Origin: Lumnitzera littorea
Taxonomy: Eukaryota; Streptophyta; Magnoliopsida; Myrtales; Combretaceae
Assembly (NCBI GenBank): GCA_024138015.1
Contig: JAMXBB010000002.1
Coordinates: 7,496,301 to 7,560,300 of the forward strand
Reading direction: 5' to 3'
Length of the DNA stretch: 64,000 bases
A program made the position numbers and the translations under genes. This document shows positions 48,866 to 61,228 of this stretch, piece after piece. Position 1 is the first letter of the stretch, and the number at the start of each line of letters is the position of its first letter. The notes under the pieces were generated by a model. That model was given only the letters and a program-made list of their open reading frames with translations. It did not search any database and was not told the origin of the DNA.

Positions 48866-50523
48866 CATTTTCCTGACTTTGGTCAAATAGTGACTCTAAA
48901 GTACTTTCAAAATATAAAAGAATCGGTTTTCTTTAAACCCTGGTCGAGAGTCAGTATTAAATAGGTAAAAGTTTAGTACTGATCGGTTTAAAGAAGGCTC
49001 ATTTTATAAAAGAACCCAGAGATAGAAAAACCAAGCTCGACAATTATTACCTAATATGTCCATAATATACATATATAATATTTTTGTCACTTCAAATAAC
49101 ATCTCAAAATATCTAAATTCATCCAAAATCAAATTTTATACCTAATTACCTTAAATTATAAAATTAACTTAAAATATACCATTTTTACCTATTACATATT
49201 CACTAGATTATATCTTAATAATTACATTTAACACCTTAAATGCTACAAATAGCATACTCCATCATATTTCAACATCCTAAAACATATGATTATGCACTAA
49301 ATTAGTAATTATTAATTTAATTACTTAATTAGCCAAAATTACTCATTTTATGCATCATTTTAAGGCCTTAAAATTATTTAATTTTATAAAATTAATTTTT
49401 GAAAAAAAGCTTCATGACACTATTCTATATTGCCTAAATAGTCTACAAAAAAATTTTGAGTCCAAAACTACACTTCTTAACCTATTTATTTTAATCCAAA
49501 ATATACTTGATTATGTATAATTTCTTAAGGATAGTATATTTCTAAATATAAATTAATCAAAATAAATTTTTTTCCTAAATTTACATACTAAAACATCTCA
49601 GAATAATAAGATTCATAATTTTTCAAATATATTTAATATTTTTAACATTTTAAGAAAAATTGGGAGGGAATTAGAACTTATTAGAATTAGCTGCTCTGGC
49701 CATCAAGGCCTTGTCAACCAACTTAGGTACTACCACCATCGTATGGGGGTAGTGGCCGTCTACTCCTAGGTCGCTATCGGGTGGTAGTTCCCTTTTAAGG
49801 TCCTAATTGCACATTGATTTTCTAATTTTTCCTAAAAATACCCTCTCTTCTCTTGTGTTTACTCCCTAATTTTTCTTTGAATTCCAAACTGACTAAATGA
49901 GGTTTGGATGGTGAGGTTTTGAATTTGTAGGGCTGGTTAGGTAATTTTCTTTAGTTTTCCACTTGACAAGTGTCCTTATCTTTTTCCAAATTTGCTTTTT
50001 GTATGGCTTAATTTAATTAGTTACTTTTATTTCTTAAATACCAAGTTGTCATGCCTCAATTTTGGAATTTTCTTTACTTTTCCATATTTTTCTTTTATTT
50101 TTTATGAATTTTATTTAATTATTTAACATTATTTTAGCATATTTAGTGTATTTTAAGTAATTACACATATTTCTACCTACATGTAAATTCATATATAGTA
50201 CAAATAAATACTTCTAAATATTATTGAAGTTATTTTATGATTTTTAGTGTGCATATAATTTATCTCTTTTGATTTGTTATTTATTAGAATTCGTTTTACA
50301 TGTTTCCAATAAATAACGGAAAATTTATATATAATTCAATATTATAATAATTTATTATTTTATTATTAAATTTCCTAAATCCAAACTTATCGGATTATTT
50401 TTACTAATATTTCTAACATCGTCATAAAATTTGGGTTGGGTTGGGTTGGATAGGATGATTTACTCAATTATCCTAAATTCTACAAATCAAACCTCAAAAC
50501 CTAATTGTAGATCTTACATCATA

Positions 50524-50754
50524 TACTCTCTCTCTCTCTCTCTCTCTCAAACACACACACATACTATAATCATCATTGACTTGCATGTGTTGAAGCAAAA
50601 GGAAGTATTATCTCTCGATCGTCTCTCAACAGAAGAATGTTGGAATGTATTTGAAGTAGGGAATAAAGAACCTACGAATCCTATATAGAGGGTCTAATAT
50701 AACCCCAACCGTCCATGTATCGCCCATCCAACTGCTCGGATTGAATGACAAACC
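50524..50754 (+). repeat. (CT)n/(AC)n microsatellite and short flank
   Basis: About 50525-50568 is TCTCTCTC...CAAACACACACACA. The rest up to the gag remnant has no recognisable feature. It is the right flank of LTR copy 4's target site. Confidence 0.7.
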
Positions 50755-51660
50755 AATTAAAGTGGAAGTGGAGATGTAGATGAATACTTGGAGTAGGAAG
50801 AGAAGGTCGAGAAAGTGTTTGAATGTTATGGGTATACAGATGTTGTTAAGGTTTGACTTGCTCCACTGGAGTTTACTAGGTATGCTACTATGTAGTGAAA
50901 GAATCTAAATGTAGGCAAAACAAGAGATGGAAGATGAGGTGTTAGAACCTAGGATGAGATGAAAAGGTTGTTACAAAGTATATTAGTACTCGAGACCTAC
51001 CAACAAAATACATTTGCAAGGTTATAAGAGCTTCGCTAAGGAAGTTGATTTGTTGATAACTATGTTAGAAAGTTCCAGATGCTTATGATTAGGGCTGACG
51101 TAAAAGAACCTAAGGCTTGCACCATATCGAGGTTCATCTCTGGACTTCGATTTGAGATTCGCAACATTGTGGAAGCGAAACGTTTTATACTTTGGAAGAG
51201 GCGACAAAGAGAGCGCAGAGGGTCGAAAAACAAAAAAGAAGTACTTTGAGCTAACCTGGGCCAACCTTCTCTTAACCCTCAGTTTTGCGTTGACTTATTT
51301 AAGTCAAGCCAAAGAAGCCATATAGGGTCAAGCATAGGAACAACCGATTTGATGACAACCGAGCAAGCCAGTAGGGTTGAGTCGGTTAAACAGGATGAGC
51401 CGAGGTTAGGCCGACCCCAAGGATATATGAGAAAGGGTAGACTTCCAAATGGAAGACCAGTGGGTTGAAATACTTTAAATGCTTAAGCTTTGGACATATG
51501 GCTATTGAATGTCCGGATCGATGCGTCATGGTGCTTCAAGGAGATGTAATGTATAGCACCGACAAGAGCGAGCTCGAGAAAGAAGAGGATGTTGAAAAAC
51601 CCAAAGCCAAAGAGAAAGAAGAGACCTGTATCTCTGCCGATTAAGGAGAAGTGGTGACCT
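50755..51660 (+). pseudogene. Plus-strand chromovirus-type gypsy element: gag
   Basis: Starts at SGSGDVDEYLE and follows the same path as the gag at 3413-4141 (KNLNV, then DEMKRLLQS). Further pieces: FVDNYVRKFQMLMIRADVKE, PKACTISRFISGLRFEIRN and the zinc knuckle YFKCLSFGHMAIEC at about 51470-51512, whose first Cys is Tyr (TGC to TAC). The stops are numerous. The part before 50755, with leader and 5' LTR, is absent. Confidence 0.82.
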
Positions 51661-54600
51661 TAGTCTTAAGATGAGTATTGAATTCTTTGTCAAACTCTGA
51701 GGAGGACCAAAGAGAGAATCTGTTCCATACCAAGTGTACCGTCAAAGGCTAATTGTGCATGATTGTTGTGGATAGGGGAAGTTGTACTAATGTCGTTGTA
51801 CAGTCCTTTATGTAGAGGTTGGGTCTACCGACCTCAAAGCATCCTTGACTTTACAAGCTACATTAGCTTCATGATAAGGGTGCTTTGTATGTAACTGAAC
51901 AAGTGACTATATCGTTTAATGTTGGGAGTGTGTATATGGACGAAGTAGTGTGTGATGTCATCCCCATGGGAGCTTCACATCTACTACTAGGACGACATTA
52001 GTTGTTTGACCGACATGTTACTCATGACCGATATAAGAACACCTATGCGTTTGTTAAGGATGGAAAGAAGATTGTGTTGCAACCCTTAACCCCGTCCTAA
52101 GTAAATGAAACTTATAATTAGCTCACCCAAGCCAGTAAGAAGAATATCTTAGTAATGAGACGAAAAGAGCTCTGAGCTACTGAAAAGGTTAAAGAACATA
52201 TGTTCTTCTTGATTAGAAGATTGCTAGAAATGAGAGATTTGGAGGATATCCCTAATGAAATATGAAGCTTGCTACATGAGTTTTTTGATTTGTTCCTTGA
52301 GGAACTGCCTAAAGGACTACCTCCAGTCTGAAGCATTGAGCATTGTATTGATGTACAACTAGGCACCATGTTGCCAAACCGACCTACATACAAAATGAAT
52401 CCTTAGTAAGCTGTTGAGCTGAAAAGATAGGTAGATGAACTCATAGAGCGAGGATACGTAAGGGAGAGCATGAGCCCTTGTGCTTTACCAACTTTGCTCG
52501 TCCCTAAGAAAAACGGTTCATGGCGCATGTGCATCGACAACCTAGCAATCAATTGAATTACTATCAAGTACAGATACTTGATATCGAGGTTTGATGACTT
52601 GTTTAATAAGCTTCATGGTGCTAAGATATCTTCGAAGATTGATTTATGAAGTGGTTACCACCAATTCGCATGAGACCAGATGATTAGTGGAAAACTGCCT
52701 TCAAGATTAGGCATAGACTCTACAAATGGTTGGTTATGCTGTTAAGATTAGGCATAGACTCTATGAATGGTTGGTTATGCCGTTCGAACTTACTAATGCG
52801 CCAAGCACATTCATTAGGTTGATGAACCATGTAATGCACCCCCTAATTAGAAGATGTGTAGTCATGTACTTTGATGACATATTGGTATAAAGTACAGACT
52901 TGAACGACCATATTAAACATCTTCACAAAGTATTTGACATTTTACGAACTAAGAAGTTGTATGGAAATGTGAAAAAATGTACATTTTGTCAGAAAGAGGT
53001 GATCTTCCTAGGGTTTATAGTGTTAGGAGAAGGACTCCGAGCAAATGAGGAGAAGATCTGAGCAGTTCTTAAGTGACTAACGCTAAAGAATGTTACTAAG
53101 GTTTGAAGCTTTCATAACCTAACTTCTTTCTATAAGCGATTTATCAAAAACTTCAGTACCATAGCCGCCCCCTTAACTGAGCTAACAAAGAAGAATGAAG
53201 GGTTCAGGTAGAATGATCGAGCTGAGCAAAGCTTTAGGGAAATCAAGGAGAAGCTCACCTCGGTGCTTGTCCTCTCACTACTAGATTTTGACAAACCTTT
53301 TGAATTGGAATGCGATGCATTAGGAGTGGGAATTGACATTGTCCTAATGCAGGAGTGATGACTCGTCGCCTATCATAGTGAAAAGCTTAGTAGTCTTGCT
53401 TTGAACTATTCTATATACGAGAAAGAATTGTACTCTCTTTACTAAGTCCTTACTGTTTGGCAACACTAATTGCTGCCACGAAAATTTGTTATTTATACAT
53501 ACCATGAGTCTTTGAAGCATCTAGGGAGTTAGAACAAGCTTTTGAAGAACAAGCTTTTGGAGTTTATGAAAGGTCTCTCATACGTTATTCGACACAAGAA
53601 AGGAAGCGCGAAGGTAGTTATTGATGCTTTGTCATGTTAGCAAACCTTGCTGACCAAATTATTGGGATTCTTACTCATTACAAAGTAGTACTCTCATAAT
53701 CCTCATTTTAGCCCTATTATAGAATAATGTAGGGATGGAATTGCTGTTAAGGGATATTATTTTAAGGAAGGCTACTGTTCAAGGACTAAAGGCTGTGTAT
53801 ACCAAATTGTTCTACGTATGAGCTATTGATGAGGGAAGCTCATAGCAGTGGATTATCAATCACTCTAGGGAGATCAAGACAGCCAATCTGTTGAGGGAGA
53901 ACTTTTATTGGCTATGTTTGGCCAAGGATGTACATAAAGTAGTTAGTAGTTATAAAGTGTGCAAGCAAGTCAAGGGGAAGAGACAACCCCATGGAGAATA
54001 CATGCCATTGCCAACACCAACCTTACCTTAAGTCGACCTCAGCATAGACTTTGTCTTAGGGTTGCCTCGAACATCCGGAGGCAAAGATTCTATTTTTCTT
54101 GTAGTGAACCGCTTCAACAAGATGGCGCACTTTATTTTGTGCCATTGAACTAACGATGCTTTATATATTGCTGATTTATTTTTGCAGAAGGTTATTCGAC
54201 TACATGAGGTATTGAAGACTATTGTCTTAGATTAAGATACAAAATTTTTAAGCTATTTTTGGAAGACTCTTTGGAGAAGACTTAGAACTAAACTTGTATT
54301 CAGCTATAGTAATCACCCTTAGACTAATGGCTAGATTGAAGTGGTAAACTAAACGTTAGGCAATCTACTTAAAACTGTCGTGGGAAAGAACTTGAGGGAT
54401 TGGGATTTGTACTTACTGGTTTTGGAGTTCGCATACAACTAAAATGTCCATAGTACTATTGGGAAGACCTCGTTTGAGGTCGTCTATGGCTTTAACCCTA
54501 CTATTCCCCTAGATATGATCGGCACTCTAGTAGTTATTGAAGAGAGTCAATCTGAAGTTAACCAAGCCTAAAAATTGCATGAATTACACCAGTTTGTAAC

Positions 54601-54960
54601 TAAGAAGATTGCCAAATTCAATCAGAGACAATAAGAAATTGGTAGTTGAAGTTGTCGAATTGTTTCCTTTTACTTAAGACACTTAGTATGGATACACTTT
54701 AGCTAAGAACGATTCTTACACTTGAGACAGAACAAACTATCTCCTCAAGCTGATGGTTCATTCAAAATCCTAAAGAAGATTAATCGCAATGCTTACCAGA
54801 TCAAGTTGCTTGATGACTACGATGTTTCTTTTACCTTCAATATGTTTGATTTGATCCCTCAGTAACCAGTAGAAGAAGACCCCGTGTGTGCCCTAGAAGA
54901 AGAAGTAAAAATCCCTCTAGATTTGAGAGCAAATCTTTTTGACCCCTAAGCAGATGATAG
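51661..54960 (+). pseudogene. Plus-strand chromovirus-type gypsy element: protease, RT, RNase H, integrase
   Basis: Order of remnants: protease with VVDRGSCTNVVV (active-site D-[ST]-G altered to D-R-G), RT with LLVPKKNGSWRMCID, KIDL.SGYHQ and the catalytic MYFDDILV near 52865-52885, the gypsy RT connection (FYKRFIKNFSTIAAPLTELT), RNase H (YEKELYSLY), and integrase with a degenerate N-terminal part, core D (SIDFVLGLPRTSGGKDSI), D (TIVLD) and E (IEVVN). The C-terminal end reads FKILKKINRNAYQIKLLDDY; no chromodomain is evident. Dozens of stops and frame changes, including a 41-bp duplication in RT, mark it as old. Confidence 0.85.
52703..52784 (+). repeat. 41-bp tandem duplication in the RT of the plus-strand chromovirus
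   Basis: AAGATTAGGCATAGACTCTA begins at 52703 and again at 52744; the copies differ at about three positions. As 41 is not a multiple of three, it shifts the frame inside RT. Confidence 0.9.
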
Positions 54961-56507
54961 GAATAAGGCCCTTGGATCAATAACTTGTAGCTGAGCTAAA
55001 AGACTCTAAGGACTCATACGGAGAATACTAGCTTGAAAACAAAGCTAAGATAGGGATCCCTATGCCAAACTAATCTCCTGTCGACCTAATTGTCAAATCC
55101 TCATATGTGTTAGACATACGCTTGCCTAACAGCGAAGTCTTATTCTAGAAGACAACTTAGGACTAGCCGAGTCGAGCTCCCCAATTGACTATAGGTGTTT
55201 TACTCCAGTTGAACTAACTTCTTTACCAGACTGATTGGCTCATAATGATAGGAATTAGGCTATTAGGCTTTTGACCTGCAGCCGAGCTTGAGGACTGGAA
55301 AGGTTGGCAAGGCAGATTCTCTTACTCTAGCCAACTCCTATAGAGGCCAAATACTTCTTTACCGAGTCACTCTTTATGCTAAGCTGAATGATTGCCTATC
55401 TCTCTATAGTATGCTGAGTTGTAAATTACTCACTCGCGCTCGAGTTGACCAATGACTCAGCATCTCTTTTGCTAAGAAGACAAGATAGAGAGACTCCAGA
55501 CTGACTAAGCCACCCCTGCTTGGACAAGTAAGCTGACTGTATTTTTTGTCCGCATCTTCTAACAGCATTACCAATATAACATCACCATGTGTACAGAATC
55601 ATGTCTAAAATCCATTACATCAGTGATTGTTTTCCTTAAATATTCATTTTTACCCTTTGTATCTTGTAAATTACTTTCTTAGAAAATTCCCTTTTGCCTT
55701 TTTCCTTTTAGGCATATTGCCCTAAATTCTTAAGTATAAATATCTCTGATACTTATAGCTATAAATAGCAGATTGAACATTAATACACTTGACAATTTTT
55801 CTCTTGTAAACACTACTTGGTTTACATTCATCTCACTCTTATCCTAACCCTTAAGTAAGATTAGGTGGTGAATAACTTCATCGGACCTTCTTGTGTGTCA
55901 TATCGAGTTGGGCCATGAGTCTTCAGAAGTTCTATTGGTGCATTATATCTATTGGAGTTGTTCGTGAGTTTTTGCTTACTTTTCATTCGTATATGTCCTT
56001 TCGTACATTCCTCATCTCTTCCTTTTTCAAACTTTTGGTAAGCTTAGACCCATTCAGCAACTAGCCTTGTCTGTTCTTAGTTACGATCCTTATCATTCGA
56101 CCTGATCCAAATTAAGTTGGCCCTTGACTACAAACATTATTCTGCTTCTGCTTACCTTGTATTATATTTTTTCCATCCAGCCACCAAACAACACGTGTCT
56201 TCTGATACAATATTCTAAAATGATTCTTTCTTTTTTGTACTAAATATTTTTTTCCCTTTTACCCCTTTTAGTATGTTTTATGTAACTTAATTGTAGAATA
56301 CCCTTTAATTTTTTCATACATTTCATATATGTAACATGACCCTAATGGATGAGTATATAAACCTCTATTTTCTTATATGCAGACGATTAATTAATCAATA
56401 CAGAATTATTCACTTTGACTAATCTTATTATCCTTATTATCCTTCAACTTTTATCTATTCTCTTTAGTAAGGAGCAGTGGCGAGTAACCCTTTAGTTTAA
56501 ACCGGTG
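54961..56507 (+). mobile_element. Possible 3' UTR and LTR of the plus-strand chromovirus
   Basis: The region has no gene. It follows the end of pol and has TATA-like boxes with short leaders (AAGTATAAATATC near 55732; GAGTATATAAACCTC near 56350), as an LTR would. LTR ends and a polypurine tract could not be defined, so this is positional inference. Confidence 0.35.
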
Positions 56508-57180
56508 TGTAATATCCAGTGGATTGTAGGCCAAGTAAGGAATAATCCAAATTAAGTATATTATCTAATAAAAGTGATCCTATAAGTTTGAATTTAAGAA
56601 AATAAGTAATAAAATAATAGAATATTATAATATCAAATTTTAAATATATTACTCATTATTTATCGAAAACGTGCAAAATGAGTTTCAAGAATTAACGAGT
56701 CACTAAAGATAAATTATATGTATACTAAAAATCATAGAATAGCATAAATAATATTTAATAATATATACTTGTACTCCATATATATTTGCGTGTAGGTAAA
56801 AATACGCGAAATTAACTAAAATGCTTGAAAAATGCCAAATAATTAAGGAAAATTATAAAAAAATCAAGGAAAAATCAGAGAAGTGGGGAATGATCTAGAT
56901 TTAGGTCGTGGCAGGTTGGGGGAAGAAATAAAAAAATTCAACCAATTAAATTAACCCATTAATAAAGGCAATTTGGAAGTGAATAAAGAAATTATCAAGT
57001 CAAATTAATTACTAAAAATTCCCTAGAGCTCCATAAATAGCCAAAATTTTTCAGAAGCTTATTCGACCAGTTAGTAGAGTAGAAAAAATAAAGAGGGTTG
57101 AAACAAGAGAATTAGGGTTTGTTTTTCAGGAATTTCAAAAAATCTATATAGTAAGGGCAATTGGATCAAACCCATAAACC

Positions 57181-57230
57181 ACCACCGATTAGAATCGAAC
57201 TATCACTATCACTATCACTATCACTATCGC
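57181..57230. repeat. (TATCAC)n microsatellite in LTR copy 5
   Basis: Several perfect ACTATC repeats give way to a CCACTGCC-rich stretch in the transcribed leader of the LTR. Copy-specific expansion. Confidence 0.8.
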
Positions 57231-58225
57231 CACCACTGCCACTATACCCCACAACCACTGCCATTATACCCCACATCCACCGCCTAGACCGGTCGATACC
57301 CCTTGGATCGCCGCCGATGGCTAGAAGTCCAATAATTAGGTGAGTCCAAAATTCAACCCTATTTTGTATAATTTATTAAAATTATTAATTTTATCTAGAA
57401 AATTATAAATTTTATTATTCTAATGTTTTACTGTATGTAGATTTAGGGAAAAATATTGGTTAGATTTAATTATACCTAGAAATATATGATACTTAAGAAA
57501 CAATACAGAATTGAGTATGTTTCGAATTGGAATTAAATAGCCTTAGAAGTATAGTTTTGAGCTTAATTTTTGTGTATACTATTTAAGTGATATAGAATAA
57601 TGCTATAAAGCCATTTTTTAGAAATTAATTTTTGAAAATTTTAAGTGATTTTTAGGTCCTTAAAATATGTATAAATTAGGGATTTTTGGGGTTAATTAAT
57701 GATTAATTGAATAATTACTGATTTAGTATATAATTAAGGATTTTAACTTGTTCATATTTGATGTGATATGATAATTGTAGTATTTAGGGTGTTAGATGTG
57801 ATTAGTAGGGGTATTATGTAGTAAATATAGGTAATTTTGATAATATGTGGAATTGGAATTATGATAAATATAAAATATTAAGTTAAAATAGATAATATAG
57901 TAATAATATTAATACATATTAAATTTAGTATGAAACTTAAATTTAGGAAATTATAGGAAAAATGTAAAATTTTCTCATATCGAAAGTAAATTCAGTATAC
58001 TAATTGGATTAGAGTGTACCAAGTAGACTAAAATACTAATTTATGACCAAAAGTGATACTTGGGATACTTAAGCCTTATGTCATTAATTTCACATTAAGG
58101 TTCAAAACGTATAATATTTAGAGCCTAAATTGGAATTGGATTTGGAAACTGAATCCTAAACTAACTTATAATGAATCAGTAATAAATAATAGGTATACAT
58201 GAAGAATAACATTAAATCATAACCT

Positions 58226-58275
58226 AGAATACACACACACACATACACACACACACACACACATATATACATATC
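58226..58275. repeat. (AC)n/(AT)n microsatellite in LTR copy 5
   Basis: A run of ACACACACAC with one interruption, followed by ATATATACATAT. A (CATACT)n run lies further on at about 58995-59022. Confidence 0.85.
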
Positions 58276-59455
58276 ATCAAGATGTAAATACTAAAGGCAT
58301 ATTTATATTATAGGACCTATGAAGAGGAGTTGACCCGTGACAAGTAAGTAAGCAAAAAAAAATTCTAAATAAGTTGGGTTTAATACTTCATCATATTTTG
58401 GAATATTATTTTAAAGTATTCGAAGATTTAGGATTGTATTTGATTGTGTTTATAAGTAGTCATGTACGCATGTGCTTGGGTATTTGATTTCATGTTGGAT
58501 TCTGTATTGTGTTTGGTGATTGATGTGAAATTGTTTGATCACCCTAAACCATACTTAAACATAATCGACCTAAATACCCTAATTAGACATATATTGCAAC
58601 CTTTTAGGGAATCATTAGGATTCTTCAACCAAATACCAATATATTCAAAAAAGATAATGTTGGATAGCATAATAGTCTTTTCCTCATCCTTAGCTTAATT
58701 AAGTAATAGGAGAGAAGGTTACAGTGAGGATGAAAGCATTGGTTTGAAGGATAGTTTTGGAGGGAATAGTGTCTCCATTGCATAAATTTGGGTTTGGTTG
58801 TAAGCTCTTGCATAAACATAAAAACTCCTTAACCCGGATTAAAGCGAGTGAAATTACTCTGATTTCACAACAGACCAAATTACGTTGTATGATGATACTT
58901 GCTTGTTGCATTGCATATAATTAATTACTGGATAACCCTATTTATGTTTGTTATGCTTTTATAAGCCTCTAATCTAATTTACTAAGCCGTAGTTACTCAT
59001 ACTCATACTCATACTCATACTTATACCCATATAGATTCTTTTGCAAGTTCTAACTTCTGACTGATATGTCGCGATGCAATTATCCTAAGGTCAGTTCTCT
59101 TTTGAAGTTATGGGGAGTGAGGATCAAAAGGCTATATGATCGAGTCTTTTTAATGTTTTGATAGTACTTTAGGTTAATGAACTGATGTGTGCGATGTAAG
59201 TTAGTCAACTACTGTAGTATGTGCAATTTTTTGGGATTTTAAGACAATATAGATGTATATATATATATATGAATGATGGTTCTAACTTTTATGTAAATTT
59301 TAGCTTAAGCTTTAATTGAATTGTTTGCTTTAAAGTGATGAGTCGTTGATGCTTTGTATAAATCATATTTATGATAGGCATTATAAGATCAGTTACTGTT
59401 ATAGGTTGGTTTATACGATGTGATTATTATAACTCTACAACTTCGGGGTGTAACA

Positions 59456-61228
59456 GAACTTGCTAGATTGAAACCCATCCAAACCTCCTCCAAGGAGTTG
59501 GAGCCCATTCCATCTCATTCATTTTAATTGATTTAACCACAATCAACAAATGTTATTGTTGATATGCTTGTGAGGGACCTTTTCTTTAGGTACCAAATTA
59601 ATTTAGAGGCATGGAATGATTGAGTAATTTATAATATAGTGATAGTATACATGGGCTTATTTGTGAGTAAGGACATATTGCAAGTATGTATATGTTTTGG
59701 TTTGAGGTATGAGTAGCACCTTGTTAAGAGAAATGGAGTTTTCAAGAGAAAATAGTAAGTACAATCGGTTATACCTATTTTGAGACACATTTTCTATTAA
59801 ATAACGTAAAGGGAATTTTGAAGTTTGCATATAGAAAAAAGAGACTGTGTAGTAATCTCTTTTCTTGACATACTAAAGAATAATTGAATATGTATATTCA
59901 ATGGTTTAAATTTAATTGATATAAAATTAAAGATAAAATAAAAAGTTATATTGGTTTTGTAAAAAATATAGATGGAATCGTAGAAGTTCTCTCATATATT
60001 ACCTTTTTTTTTTTTATTGTCTCCCTTGGGAGGAGCAAAATATAGAGTTATCGGGTGGAGAGAAAAAGCCCCACGGCCCACAGATTCTATGAGGTATGAA
60101 GACATTCCAAGTCACTATATATGGACTATTGAAAGTGGGAGGTGCTATTCATTATGCAAGCTCACAGTGATTTATCTCCAACGATTTGGTGCTTTACCAA
60201 TATGTGTGTATCTCATTGAAAAAATCTCTTTCCTCTCCATGTCCAATATTTATTTTTGTGGATGCAGAAGGGACTCAGCAGCGTGGGTATATCTCATCAA
60301 AAGTTATTACGGTAAACTGGGATGGTGGTAGTCATGTCATGAATAAAGGTCGATGCACCTTTTCGAAATTTTACCTTAGAAAAGGAAAGAGACCAACCAC
60401 TTATTTCCTTTCCAACTCGCAGGAAAGTAATGGGTGCTAGCCCATTGTTACACTTATATTAATGCAAAAGGTTTCTCGGCTATAATACGTACAAGTAGTT
60501 CTGATGTTCTAAATATATTTAATTAGATCGATTCGTTGGATTCATAATTTGATATTGAGATAGCTATAAAAATCGATGTAATGAATTTTTAATTATGAGA
60601 TGACGATTTAATAAATAGTTACTTTCTTTAAAGTTTAATATGATTCGATAAAATTTATCTAAATTTTCAAAAACTAAAATGATTCTTCTTATATTTATAA
60701 AATTTATCTTACACTAGTAGATTAATGTACTATATATCACATTAATCTTTGCTAAATTCACCAAAAAAGGTACAATAGTTATTTTACCTAAATAATAGAT
60801 AGAGAACTAGTAAGTTTGATACGATTTTTTTCTTGATCATTTTCTTTTTTTTAAACTTTATTTTCAATCATGTACCTCAAACATCTTTGACAATTTCTAA
60901 AGATGCTAAGGCATTTAGCAAAACTACGGTATTGATTTGTATTTTGGATCATTGTATCCTTTCATAATCTTTTTGGATAAAAAAAAAAAAAAAACCTATA
61001 TTTCAGATCCATACCAAAATGATACAAACACAAGAAACACATCGAGATTGGTGATTTCTAAGCTGCATCTTGATCAAGGACTGTTTTTACAAAATCTTAA
61101 TTTAAAAAAATTTCTCCTCTCCTTTCTGTTTTTTGGGTTTCTTTTCTTTTTTTTTTTCTACACAATAAATTTCTCATTTAAAAAAGAAAAAACAATTAAT
61201 CCTTTAACCACGAAGAAGCGTTCTTCCA
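59456..61228. other. Intergenic DNA, one unassigned less AT-rich segment
   Basis: Mostly AT-rich. 60010-60440 has more G and C and overlapping open frames on the plus strand (60017-60331 and 60186-60440), but neither these nor the reverse frames show a domain I recognise. The 3' UTR of the EF-hand gene should occupy the part next to 61228. Confidence 0.45.

Larger units (their letters stand above)
46265..49042 (+). mobile_element. Solo LTR of an Ogre-like element
   Basis: It starts TGTAAACACTTAATTTTT and ends CCAAGCTCGACA, the same termini as the Ogre-like LTR at 24954-27456 in opposite orientation. The perfect 5-bp duplication ATTAT flanks it (46260-46264, 49043-49047). It shares the A/B-box-like segment, the GGGTAC(G/A)TAGGCA motif and a C-rich middle. 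At 2778 bp it is a little longer than the other copy. Its long open frames (46927-47744) lie in low-complexity C/T-rich leader sequence and are not genes. Confidence 0.93.
44626..50518 (-). mobile_element. Family A long LTR, copy 4, split by a solo Ogre-like LTR
   Basis: On the plus strand it begins TGTCATGTCTCGAAGTGG and ends GATCTTACA, flanked by a perfect 5-bp duplication TCATA (44621-44625 and 50519-50523). Without the 2.78-kb insertion it is about 3.1 kb, like the other copies. 44626-46264 and 49043-50518 align in order with copy 3 (for example AATGTGAAATTAATCACATTA, and TTCTAT..TGCCTAAATAGTC). It carries no retrotransposon genes. Confidence 0.9.
56508..59455 (+). mobile_element. Family A long LTR, copy 5 (2.95 kb)
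   Basis: It begins TGTAATATCCAG and ends CTTCGGGGTGTAACA. 56570-56760 is the inverse match of 35400-35600 in copy 3 (GAATTTAAGAAAATAAGTA). The shared block lies at 58560-58920 and a TATA-like CATAAATAG at 57032-57040. The flanks (CGGTG left, GAACT right) do not match, and neither a primer site nor a polypurine tract adjoins it, so it is either an old solo LTR or a recombinant end. Confidence 0.82.
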
